Positions 24,835-32,720 of a stretch of DNA of 33,161 nucleotides are shown one piece after another. Positions within the stretch are counted from its first letter, which is position 1. Each line of letters starts with the position of its first letter. This DNA comes from Oligoflexia bacterium. Its GTDB lineage: Bacteria; Bdellovibrionota; UBA1018. The position numbers and the translations under genes were made by a program. The stretch covers positions 1-33,161 of the forward strand of contig CAIZRG010000047.1 in assembly GCA_903935335.1 (NCBI GenBank), read 5' to 3'. A model generated the notes under the pieces. That model did no database searches and had not been told where the DNA came from. It was given only the letters and a program-made list of their open reading frames with translations.

Positions 24835-25721
24835 AGGGTCTGGGGATGAGTAAAATATGGATGAGTTTATGGATAATTTTGGCAGCTACTGGATGTCAAG
24901 AGTTCCTGGAGTTGAAAAATTTATTTGGGAGGGGTTCTCAATTACCTGCTTCAGCGTTAAGTCCTGTAGTTCAAAAAATTGAAGAAGCTCAGTTGAGTTT
25001 AGATGCGTCTAAAAATTTTAAAGTTAACCCTGAAATTCTTAGTGAAATTATTCAAGTGATTTATGATCGGCAACCTAAAGACAGTGATCAATTTGAAAAT
25101 TGGGTAAATGCCCTGAATCAAGGGGCCTCCTTTGAAGGAGTCTATAATGGATTGATTCACTCTTCAGACTATCGCCAATTGGAGAAGGTTCAAGGGAGTG
25201 CTTCAGCTGAAGCACTCAGGATTTTTAGCGAGGAGCTCGCTCGCTTTGAAGTAGAATTGCCTAGGTTGACCCAGTTTGATTTATTGACTGGGGCTGCGCT
25301 TCCCACTTCGTCTGAAGTGCCTTCTGAGCCTTCTTTGGAGATTGACCGTGTGCGAGAAAGTCCAGCTCCTTCTGAGTCATTGATTTCTGAGTTAAAGGGC
25401 AAGCAAGTCCAGGAGCTTTCAGAGCAATATTCTAATCAATTTGTTACGATTTCTCTTTTTACGTTGAAGAGAGTATTAGGAGATGAAGCTTTGAGAGTCA
25501 TTGATTCAAAACTTTCTGATCGTGCTCAGTTGTCTTTGTGGTATTCTCGTTGGGTAGTTCGATTAATTCAAGCTAAAGTTGAGTTTGGAATTCCTTTAAG
25601 GAATAACCCAGATGAAGATTTTCATTTTAAGTGGGCTATAACCTCTAGTGGAGATTCAATAAAATGGGAGGTTCTGAATCGGATTCATCGCTTACTCAAT
25701 AGAGTAGATCGGAGAAAGTAA
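24831..25721 (+). CDS. Lipoprotein of unknown function in the nucleoside importer operon
   Basis: The 296-residue protein has a lipoprotein signal with lipobox AATGC; ATG 24831 overlaps the permease stop (ATGA) and ATG 24846 is an alternative. The mature part is mainly helical and acidic, with a Pro/Ser/Glu-rich linker (about 165-190) and an N-terminal part rich in Gln/Leu helices (EILSEIIQVIYDRQPKDSDQFENW). I recognise no domain. Translational coupling to the importer suggests a linked role at the envelope, but lipoproteins are not a normal part of these importers when the receptor is separate. Confidence 0.75.
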   Translation: MKGLGMSKIWMSLWIILAATGCQEFLELKNLFGRGSQLPASALSPVVQKIEEAQLSLDASKNFKVNPEILSEIIQVIYDRQPKDSDQFENWVNALNQGASFEGVYNGLIHSSDYRQLEKVQGSASAEALRIFSEELARFEVELPRLTQFDLLTGAALPTSSEVPSEPSLEIDRVRESPAPSESLISELKGKQVQELSEQYSNQFVTISLFTLKRVLGDEALRVIDSKLSDRAQLSLWYSRWVVRLIQAKVEFGIPLRNNPDEDFHFKWAITSSGDSIKWEVLNRIHRLLNRVDRRK

Positions 25722-25723
25722 AA

Positions 25724-25775
25724 ACAGTGTTCAAGAAAATAGATGTTGGCCCAAAAAAATTTTTTTAAACACTGT
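25724..25775. other. Imperfect inverted repeat between lipoprotein and pseudouridine synthase genes
   Basis: ACAGTGTT at 25724-25731 can pair with AACACTGT at 25768-25775, extended by an A-run facing a T-run. It lies just after the lipoprotein stop and could end the importer transcript. The T-run is inside the 3' arm rather than after it, so it is not a canonical terminator. Confidence 0.45.
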
Positions 25776-25797
25776 AGATATCTAGATTGGTTTTTTT

Positions 25798-26796
25798 ATG
25801 GCACTTAAAAAATTTTCCTCTACATTGGCTGAAGGTTCCCCAGGCTTTAAAAAAGATCAAAGATTGGATCAATATCTTGCAGCATGGCTTTCTTGTGCTT
25901 TGAGTCAGTCTTTATCTAAGGCAAAAATAAGAAAGTTGATTATTGCAGGGGCTGTTTACTTAAATGGGAAAAGGGTAAGAATTGCTTCAAAAATCATTTT
26001 TTTAGGAGCAAGAGTGGAAGTTTATGTTGATCTAGAACGATTGAATTTAGGTCTTCAAGCTCAAGAAATGATTTTTCAGATGACAGAAGAAGCTGTTCTT
26101 TTTGAAGATGAATATTTGATTGTAGTGAATAAACCTGCACATCTACCTACTCAGCCTACTTTAGATGAAGCACGTGCAAATTTATTTTTAGAAGTGAAAA
26201 AATTTCTTGCTCGAAGGGCTGGTAAATCCATCTCAGAGATTTATTTAGGGCTCCATCATCGTTTGGACCGAGATACCTCGGGTGTTGTTTTATTTACAAA
26301 ATCTCAAATGGCTAATCCTGGGGTGGCTGATTTATTTTCTCATCATCAAATTGAGAAGATTTATCAAGCGCTCTCAACATCACCTTTGAATCGATCTCCA
26401 GAGAAAGTTTGGGAGGTTAAAAACTATTTAGGGGAAGAAAATCGTCGTTCTGGGAAAAAGTCTCGTTATGCTTCTGTGCGTGCAGGAGGGAAGTATGCTC
26501 ATACAGAGCTTTGTCTCCTCTTTGAACAGGGTGGATTTTATGGGTTTCAAGCAAGACCTTTTACTGGAAGGACTCATCAGATTCGTGTCCACCTTTCAGA
26601 AAGTGGATTTCCTATTTTTGGAGATTTATTTTATGGGGGGGTTTCTCAATTGGGAAATCAGGTGGCCCCACGAATGATGCTCCATGCTCTTCAATTAAAA
26701 TGGATTCACCCTATTTTTAAGACAGAAATCTTAGTAAAAAGCCCATTGCCCAGAGATTTTCTTTCGTTGTTGCAAAAATCTACAGTTACGCTGTAG
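25798..26796 (+). CDS. RluA-family pseudouridine synthase (second copy)
   Basis: The product of 332 residues has an N-terminal S4 domain (about 23-80: RLDQYLAAWL ... SKAKIRKLIIAGAVYLNGKRV) and the catalytic domain with HHRLDRDTSGVVLFTKS (catalytic Asp) and FTGRTHQIRVHLSESGFPIFGD. Known: modifies uridine in 23S rRNA or other RNA; the site cannot be predicted. The ATG follows a run of seven T and has no ribosome-binding sequence, so translation may be weak or start in an unusual way. It is a distant paralogue of the enzyme at 12081-13121. Confidence 0.9.
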   Translation: MALKKFSSTLAEGSPGFKKDQRLDQYLAAWLSCALSQSLSKAKIRKLIIAGAVYLNGKRVRIASKIIFLGARVEVYVDLERLNLGLQAQEMIFQMTEEAVLFEDEYLIVVNKPAHLPTQPTLDEARANLFLEVKKFLARRAGKSISEIYLGLHHRLDRDTSGVVLFTKSQMANPGVADLFSHHQIEKIYQALSTSPLNRSPEKVWEVKNYLGEENRRSGKKSRYASVRAGGKYAHTELCLLFEQGGFYGFQARPFTGRTHQIRVHLSESGFPIFGDLFYGGVSQLGNQVAPRMMLHALQLKWIHPIFKTEILVKSPLPRDFLSLLQKSTVTL

Positions 26797-26878
26797 CATT
26801 ATTCTACAAAAAATCAAATATTTATTCTTTAAATCATTAGAATATTATGGCATTATAAATTAAATAAGGAGACTGACT

Positions 26879-27193
26879 ATGAAAAAAATGGGATTGGTTT
26901 TAATTGTTGTATCATTTGCAATGACTTCTGTTGCTTTTGCTCATCAGAATTCAGGAAATACGGTTGCATCCAGTGTACAAGAAAAGAGTATGGGCGTGAC
27001 CAAGCATAAGAAGAAAAAGAAGGCAAAAAAAGATGCTAAGCACGCAAAAAAAGAAGCTGAAATGAAGGAAGAGTCAAAGGCTATGGTTCCTGCTCACGCT
27101 TCTTCAGAAGCTCCTGCGCACGTTCCTGCACAAGTTCCTGCACAAGTTCCTGCAGAAGCTCCTGCACAAGTTCCTACTCATTCAGGCAACTAA
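26879..27193 (+). CDS. Small exported Lys-rich protein with Pro/Ala repeat tail
   Basis: The 104 residues begin with a clear signal peptide (1-21, ending SVAFA) after a good AAGGAGA ribosome-binding site. The mature part has a highly basic block (KHKKKKKAKKDAKHAKK, about 41-57), an acidic patch, and a tail of four-residue units of type P-A-x-V/A (APAHVPAQVPAQVP) encoded by 12-base repeats. Such proteins may bind nucleic acid, LPS or peptidoglycan, but no function can be given. A TATAAA box lies about 20 bases before the gene. Confidence 0.78.
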   Translation: MKKMGLVLIVVSFAMTSVAFAHQNSGNTVASSVQEKSMGVTKHKKKKKAKKDAKHAKKEAEMKEESKAMVPAHASSEAPAHVPAQVPAQVPAEAPAQVPTHSGN

Positions 27194-27215
27194 TCTGTCA
27201 CTGAGTTGATCGCAA

Positions 27216-27235
27216 AGCCATGTCCAAGCATGGCT
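27216..27235 (+). terminator. Short hairpin after the small exported protein
   Basis: AGCCATG (27216-27222) pairs perfectly with CATGGCT (27229-27235) around a six-base loop. Only a weak T-rich stretch follows, so this is a possible but not typical terminator. Confidence 0.4.
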
Positions 27236-27296
27236 CGGTTTGAAGTCTCGTTCAATTAGCTTCGTGGTTAGTTTGCTTGACTTTAAAGTTTTTAGA

Positions 27297-27363
27297 GTGT
27301 TCCAGGGAATGTTTTTGGGTCGAAATCTAAATCTTTACGCCCCAAAAACATTCCCTGGAACAC
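27297..27363. repeat. Long hairpin repeat, copy 1
   Basis: Two 26-base arms (27297-27322 and 27338-27363) are complementary at 25 of 26 positions around a 15-base loop. The outer stem reads GTGTTCCAGGGAATG. The same element occurs at 31481-31548. Copy 1 lies between two convergent genes (ends 27193 and 27454). It has no U-run and no coding frame. It could be a bidirectional terminator, a REP-like repeat or a small MITE. Confidence 0.92.
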
Positions 27364-27453
27364 AAATTGCGGTATTTTTAAGTACATTGATAAAATAATT
27401 AACTAGAACAATCAGGAATCTGAAGCGATAACCCTCTTTTAATCCAAGCGTTC

Positions 27454-28377
27454 CTAAAGAACGAGGTGAAGAACATCCAAGAGGGCTGTGTCCTCGAACA
27501 TCAGTCTATAGTCAATTTGCTTCAAAACCTTATCATCGCGCATTTTACTCCTCAGGGCCTTCCCAAAAAGCTCGTATTCTGGGCGAACATTAAAACTTGT
27601 TTGAGAGTATTCCATTGCTTTGACATCATAGTAGGTATACTCCGAATAACTGGAATAGGAACCTACAGAAGATTTGTTATAAAATTTCTGATCTACTATT
27701 TCTGAAACAAGAATAAAATCGTCAATTCCATTGGACCTAAGCTTGCTTATTCTATATTGAAAAATTTGTTTTAAAGTCTCGGCATCTTCTAATGCAGCAC
27801 TATACTCAGGAAATAAAGAGGTGTTTGTGCGCCTCATCTCCTCTAACTCAAACTGCAAATAGCAAATCCGACCTGAATTCAAAACTTCCCCAAGTATTCC
27901 AATAGATATAATATTTATCTTTATACTTTTACTTTTAAAGTAATCACTTAGAAAGAGTTTCGCGATTTGTAATGAATCCCCACTATCAACGTAGTCTATC
28001 AAGACAAGAGTTTTATTTCTAATAAGACCAAGCTTTAATACATTATCAAAATGCTGAAAGTATTTGGATTCAATCTCTTTAAGCTGCTGCGGTTTGTAAA
28101 CTGTTAGAACTCTCAACTGAGACAAGGGAATGGACTGGTGGTTTCTCAGTCCTAGTTCATGAAAGAACCGAATCAGTGGAGTAGGACTTCTTCCTATCCC
28201 AAGATAGAAATGGTGCGCTGGTGGATATTTGTAGATGATCTTTAAAGAGGCATCTCTGATAGATTCATACTCTCCTTCTTCAAAGATAGGGATATGCCCC
28301 GAGCCACTAGCGAAAGACAACACACTTTTCAAGAAGAAAATCAGAAAAAATAAACTTGATTTAAAAAATATTTTCAT
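27454..28377 (-). CDS. Exported protein with phosphoribosyltransferase-like motif
   Basis: A 307-residue protein with a strong signal peptide (1-23, ending SFA) and GGGAGA as ribosome-binding site. Residues 124-136 read LVLIDYVDSGDSL, close to the PRPP-binding loop of type I phosphoribosyltransferases (hydrophobic strand, two acidic positions, then T/S-G-x-S/T). Further up, HFYLGIGRSPTPLIRFF resembles the first nucleotide-binding loop of the same fold. The C-terminal 120 residues show no family. A phosphoribosyltransferase fold outside the cytoplasm is odd because PRPP is cytoplasmic, so it may have another activity or act inside another cell. Its neighbours are a hairpin repeat and a decayed gene. 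Confidence 0.72.
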   Translation of the reverse strand: MKIFFKSSLFFLIFFLKSVLSFASGSGHIPIFEEGEYESIRDASLKIIYKYPPAHHFYLGIGRSPTPLIRFFHELGLRNHQSIPLSQLRVLTVYKPQQLKEIESKYFQHFDNVLKLGLIRNKTLVLIDYVDSGDSLQIAKLFLSDYFKSKSIKINIISIGILGEVLNSGRICYLQFELEEMRRTNTSLFPEYSAALEDAETLKQIFQYRISKLRSNGIDDFILVSEIVDQKFYNKSSVGSYSSYSEYTYYDVKAMEYSQTSFNVRPEYELFGKALRSKMRDDKVLKQIDYRLMFEDTALLDVLHLVL

Positions 28378-28477
28378 TATTCTCCCAAAAGCAGTACTTA
28401 AAACAGCCCCTGTAAATAATCAAGCTCAAACATTAAATCGATTCAATCGCAAAAAGAAAGAACAATTCCATTCCAAT

Positions 28478-29247
28478 AATCACTAGTAGTTGTGTATTTT
28501 TTATATCTAGTCTCGTTCAAGCTGGATCGGGATGTGAAGCTTACTCAAATCCAATATCCGAAATAAAAAAAGAACTTCAATGACGATTGTTCCTTGTGCA
28601 CACCCTTCCTGGTTTAAGCGACAATGGAAGTTTTATTAGTAACTTTAATCCAAAAGGTGTCCATATCAAAGAATCTAATGATTGCAATAATCGAGGTCAA
28701 CACATTAATCAATCTTCTGGATAACATCCATTTGAATCACTCACTTCGAGTTCCTTTACTGAGTCTATCACAGCAGGAGATATGAAGCTCCCAAAAAAAT
28801 TTAATTATTATGTATAGAAAGTCTGAAATTGAAAAAAAACCCTCTTTGGAGGCTATGCTAAAATCTTCAAAGAGAACGAATATGAGATCATTCCATTTGA
28901 CGATACTGTAAATGACGATATTTATAAAAATGATTATAATAAAAAGAAAGAAGCTGTTAAGCAAGCAGTCCTTTGACTTCTTCCGAAAGATGACCCCCAT
29001 TAGAGACGTAGCTGTAGGAAGTGATGATTTTACACGCTTTGAATCTCATGGAGAGCAATGAAGATCTCTCGCAATTCGCAGAAGAAGCAGCAACTGCATC
29101 TTGTCTGACGATAGTTTCATGTCCGAAGCCCACCAAAAGCATAAATATTTAGAATGGTTAAGGAAAATTGATCTTCAAGATCACTTAATCAAACACTAAT
29201 CTCAGTTTATAAAAAATCTTTTAATTGCTTATCGAGCCATTTTAAAC
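28478..29247 (+). pseudogene. Decayed copy of the exported-protein gene also found at 31574-33150
   Basis: Translated in pieces, this stretch follows the right-edge gene closely: an export-like start (FFISSLVQA), then YSNPISEIKKELQ, KGVHIKESND, FTESITAGDM, KPSLEAML, EYEIIPFDDT, DFFRKMTP, SHGEQ, KYLEWLRKIDLQDHLIKH, and KNLLIAYRA. It contains several in-frame stops (for example TGG to TGA after GEQ near 29060), frameshifts near 28806 and 28865, one deletion of about 84 bases between TTGAC repeats near 28972, and another of about 87 bases near 28706. There is no start codon in frame. It ends a few bases before the flotillin stop. It fills the otherwise gene-free gap 28378-29254. Confidence 0.82.
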
Positions 29248-29254
29248 TAAAATT

Positions 29255-30793
29255 TTAATCTGTTTTTTTTGAATTATCTGTGGGTTCTTTTAAGGTGCCG
29301 AGATACTCTGGAAGCTCAATCCCTACTTGTTTAGCCAAGTCATGCACAGCGGGAAGCGAGCTAATCAAACTTCGAAGAAAGTTTGCCGTTGAACTCCCTT
29401 GATCCGTTGAGCCTCCATCCCATACAGTGATTTTATCAATTTTTAAATTTTGAATAGCTTTAACTTGTTGTTCAATCAGCTGAGGTAATTTTTCAACCAT
29501 CAGAAGTGTTGGAATCATTGCTGGGCTGTGACTCGATATCTGCAATAGTTCTTGATACCCCTTTGCTTTAGCTTGAAGCATCTTTTGAATACCCTCAGCC
29601 TCAGCAGAATATTTAGATAAAATCGCATCCGCTTCACCTCGAGCAATGCGGCGTTTTTGTTCTGCTTCAGCTTCTGCATCTACTTCTAGTTTTCTCTTTT
29701 CGATTTCTCTCGAAGCAAGCTGTTCTTTCTCAAGTTTAGCAATTTCCTTTTCTTTCTCAGCTATTAGAATATCTCGCTCTGAAAGAGCTCGAGCGATTTC
29801 ACCTCGACGCAGAGAATCTGCCTCTCTTTCTGATAGGGCGGCATTAAAGGCAGCAATTTTTGCTTTAGCTTCATTCTCACCTTCAATAGCTTCTGACTCA
29901 AGTTGTGCTATGACGACTCTTTTTTCTCGGTCAGCTGCCATTTTTCCTTGCTCAGTTTTTGCTATTTGTTCCGCAATAGCTACTTCTTGAGATCGCTTTG
30001 AAGCCACTTCTCCTGCAATCCCTTCAGCCTCATACTTGGCAATAGCTACTCTTTGATCTGTTTCAGCTTTTTTTCGTCCCATGGCTCCTTGAGCCAACTC
30101 GTTAGCAACACTCACCTCTCTCTCTCGAGTTGCTGTTGCCTCACCCACAGCGCCCTCTCGCTCTTGCTGGGCGACTTCAACTCGAGCCTTGTTAATTGCT
30201 TCAGCAGCGGCTTTTTTCCCAATAGCTTCAATATAGCCAGATTCGTCAGTGATATCACGAATATTAACATTAATGACTTCAAGACCAATCTTGTTCAACT
30301 CAACGTTTACATTTTTATTCACGAGGTCTAAAAATTTTTCACGATCTTGATTGATCTCCTCAATGGCAAGAGTTGCTATGACTAATCTTAACTGACCTAA
30401 AATAATATCGCGAGCTTGTACTCGAACTTGTTCTTCAGAAAGCCCCAAAAGACGTTCAGATGCATTAGTCATAATTTCTGGTTCAGTAGAAATTCCTATA
30501 GTAAAAGTTGAAGGGACATTGACTCGGATATTTTTTTTAGATAAAGCTCCTGTAAGCTCAATCTCAATGGTGATTGGATCAAGAGACAAAAAAGAATAAT
30601 CTTGAATTAAAGGGATGACAAAAGTACCACCTCCGTGAATACATTTTGCAGCTCGATCAGCACCAATCCTCCCATAAATGACTAAGATCTTATTGGAAGG
30701 ACACCGTTTGTATTGCTTTGCTACAAAAAGGATAAAAGAGAAAATAATAAGACTGGGCATAAGGACGAATACAAGGAGTGTCATTTCATTCAT
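29255..30793 (-). CDS. Flotillin (FloT/YuaG-like membrane-microdomain scaffold)
   Basis: The 512-residue protein has an N-terminal membrane anchor (about 5-25), an SPFH/Band-7 domain (about 30-190) and a long flotillin coiled coil (about 190-400) rich in Glu-Ala repeats such as EAEGIAGEVASKRSQEVAIAEQ. The C-terminal part contains MIPTLLMVEKLPQLIEQ and KITVWDGG, as in other bacterial flotillins. Known: flotillins assemble into large rings or patches that organise membrane proteins. AAGG lies before the ATG. The NfeD-like gene 21 bases upstream is the standard partner. Confidence 0.93.
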   Translation of the reverse strand: MNEMTLLVFVLMPSLIIFSFILFVAKQYKRCPSNKILVIYGRIGADRAAKCIHGGGTFVIPLIQDYSFLSLDPITIEIELTGALSKKNIRVNVPSTFTIGISTEPEIMTNASERLLGLSEEQVRVQARDIILGQLRLVIATLAIEEINQDREKFLDLVNKNVNVELNKIGLEVINVNIRDITDESGYIEAIGKKAAAEAINKARVEVAQQEREGAVGEATATREREVSVANELAQGAMGRKKAETDQRVAIAKYEAEGIAGEVASKRSQEVAIAEQIAKTEQGKMAADREKRVVIAQLESEAIEGENEAKAKIAAFNAALSEREADSLRRGEIARALSERDILIAEKEKEIAKLEKEQLASREIEKRKLEVDAEAEAEQKRRIARGEADAILSKYSAEAEGIQKMLQAKAKGYQELLQISSHSPAMIPTLLMVEKLPQLIEQQVKAIQNLKIDKITVWDGGSTDQGSSTANFLRSLISSLPAVHDLAKQVGIELPEYLGTLKEPTDNSKKTD

Positions 30794-30814
30794 AAATTAA
30801 ACCTTAAATTTCAG

Positions 30815-31426
30815 TTAAAGTATTTTTTTCACAATTAAACAATTTTTTTCAATTCCTATAATTTCAACTTCGACAAATGAAGGTATGCTCTCTAACCCTG
30901 CATTCATTGCTGGAAGAATTTTTTTGCCTCCAGCCGAAATAACTTCAACTCGACCTTCCCCAGAACCTTGAGGTGGAACAATGAGATAAGTTCTGCCTCT
31001 TTCTCCAATCAATGCTGATCGGTCCATGGATGAAACTTGATTGAGTTGAACTAAGCCCTTAGCAATAAAAGCTACAAAAATCATCATTCCAATACCAAAA
31101 CTGATGGCAACGAAGGCTATGAATTCTCGCGATAAACTCAATTCATTGCTCAGGGCAAGACCTAACCATCCCATGCTCATTAAGAAGATCAATAAAGTCT
31201 GAATGGTTAAAAGTTTAAACGAGGCTTCAGATCCAAAATCATGATCTTGATCAAAATCAAAATCTTTAGAAGCTCCAAAGAAACTAAAACATAAAAGCTT
31301 TAGAAAATAAACGATGGTCGAAATCGAAGCCATTAAAAAGTATATTGGAGCATTCTTGTAGAGTTCAACCCAGGACTTCATAAAAACCTTAAAACCTTCC
31401 GAGAAATCATTACCATAAACTGTCAT
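30815..31426 (-). CDS. NfeD-like membrane protein, flotillin partner (YuaF-like)
   Basis: The 203 residues contain three membrane helices (about 28-49, 72-94, 99-125) and a C-terminal OB-fold domain (about 138-203: ALIGERGRTYLIVPPQGSGEGRVEV ... FVEVEIIGIEKNCLIVKKIL), the NfeD-short plan of YuaF. A loop after the first helix is rich in Asp/Phe (KDFDFDQDHDF). Known: NfeD proteins pair with SPFH proteins and may regulate their assembly. It is the first gene of a two-gene unit and has no clear ribosome-binding site. Confidence 0.87.
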   Translation of the reverse strand: MTVYGNDFSEGFKVFMKSWVELYKNAPIYFLMASISTIVYFLKLLCFSFFGASKDFDFDQDHDFGSEASFKLLTIQTLLIFLMSMGWLGLALSNELSLSREFIAFVAISFGIGMMIFVAFIAKGLVQLNQVSSMDRSALIGERGRTYLIVPPQGSGEGRVEVISAGGKKILPAMNAGLESIPSFVEVEIIGIEKNCLIVKKIL

Positions 31427-31480
31427 TAAGTAAATTAAATATTGAAAGGTAAAGCACTGGTTGGGCTAATGAGCACTAGA

Positions 31481-31548
31481 GTGTTCCAGAAAATGTTTTT
31501 GGGTCGAAATCCAAATCTTTACGACCCAAAAAACATTTTCTGGAACAC
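31481..31548. repeat. Long hairpin repeat, copy 2
   Basis: Arms 31481-31506 and 31522-31548 are fully complementary except for one extra A. The loop (15 bases) differs from copy 1 by one base. Compared with copy 1, the stem has GG to AA in the left arm and CC to TT in the right arm, so pairing is kept. Both copies share the preceding TAGAGTGTTCC and have the same orientation. It lies between the upstream end of the NfeD gene and the 3' end of a decayed gene, in the otherwise empty stretch 31427-31573. Confidence 0.92.
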
Positions 31549-31573
31549 GGATCACAAGCGGTAGGCTTGGTAT

Positions 31574-31915
31574 TTATTTATGAATAATTTGATTCAGTTT
31601 TTCTATGTTTTCTAGGAGCATTTTTTTAAAAATTTCTATTTCTTTATTTTCACTATTTGCTTTATCATGCTTTGAGAATGTCAGAATAACACTGAAAAAG
31701 TACTTGCTCACATTTTCCCAGTTAACGTCCTTTAACATATTAAATAGAATACTAGCTTCGTTTTTTGAAATTGCTTTAGGCCTGTAAATGCTATTGAGGT
31801 AGAACAAAGTGTACCCAGGTAATGCGGTATTTTTAATGATTTCTCTATCTTCAGAAGAAAAGTGATTGTGGTTAAAAAGCGATGATTTTGAGAAATAGTC
31901 GTTAAAAAAAATCAT
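31574..31915 (-). pseudogene. C-terminal fragment (113 residues) of the broken exported-protein gene
   Basis: It opens with MIFFNDYFSKSS, which continues the preceding frame (PEEANDFF) if one T is removed from the eight-T run, so it is the 3' end of the larger gene rather than a gene of its own. It is mainly helical and Lys/Asn-rich, with no recognised domain. Hairpin repeat copy 2 begins its downstream side 26 bases after the stop. Confidence 0.7.
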
Positions 31916-32108
31916 TTGCTTCTTCAGGACGCATATTAAAAAGATTATTTCTTAGAAGAAAAATAATGTCTTCCGTTTTAGCTAAGTCGAAAGAGCCTTG
32001 AGGTTTATTTTTTAGAAAATTAAAATCACAGTATTCTTTTGCCAAGTCATCAATGGATCTATCGGTCTTCATTTCTTGGTCAAATTTTTTCTTAAATTCA
32101 GCGTTATT

Positions 32109-32720
32109 TCAAGAAAGAAGATGTGTTTTAATATATTCGTGCGAAATAGACTTATTTTGGAGATGACCAAAAATGAAGTCCATAGCTCGATAAGCCACTA
32201 AAAGATTTTTCATAAACTGAGACTGGTGTTCAATTAAATAATCTTGAAGGTCGATTTTCTTTAACCATTCTAAATATTTTTTGGCGTGGTGGGCTTCTGG
32301 CATGAATCCATAGTCATACAAGCCGAAACTATTTCTTTTGAGAATATTCAGAGATCTCCATTGCTCTCCATGAGATTCCAAACATGTAAATTCATCACTT
32401 CCTGCAGCTACGTTTCTACTAGGGGTCATCTTTCGGAAGAAGTCAACGGTGTTGATGTTTTCACCAGTTGGGCCTAAAATTTCTTCGATACAATTCTCTA
32501 CAATCGTGATGTTTGCTCCGCCATGGTCAAGGACTGCTTGCTTAACAGCTTTTTTCTTTTTGTTGTAATCAGTTTTATGAATATCATCATCTGCAGTATC
32601 TTCAAATGGAATGATCTCGTATTCCTTTTCTTTGTAATATTTTAGCATAGCTTCCAAAGAGGGTTTTTTATCAATTTCAGGCTTTCTGTACATGATGATG
32701 GAATTTTTTGGGATCTCCAT
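32109..32720 (-). pseudogene. Central fragment (203 residues) of the broken exported-protein gene
   Basis: This is the longest open piece, from an internal ATG in AGDMEIPKNS to a TGA after THLLS. The same frame continues sensibly on both sides of its stops (FTEAVTAGD before; NNAEFKKKFDQEMKTD after). It is the part best matched by the decayed copy at 28806-29247. It has no known motif; it is charged and mostly helical in its second half. It could still be translated alone, but it lacks any export signal. Confidence 0.72.

Noticed and set aside
28737..29142. Small minus-strand frames in the gap before flotillin
   Set aside because: The plus strand there matches the decayed copy of the right-edge gene, so these frames are by-products.
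29646..30331. Ser-rich open frames on the plus strand inside the flotillin gene
   Set aside because: They are mirror frames of the Glu/Ala-rich coiled coil, whose codons read as Ser/Phe/Ala on the other strand.
27297..31548. The bracketed segment as a classical composite transposon
   Set aside because: No transposase gene and no target-site duplication were seen; the bracketing elements are only 67-68 bp hairpins.
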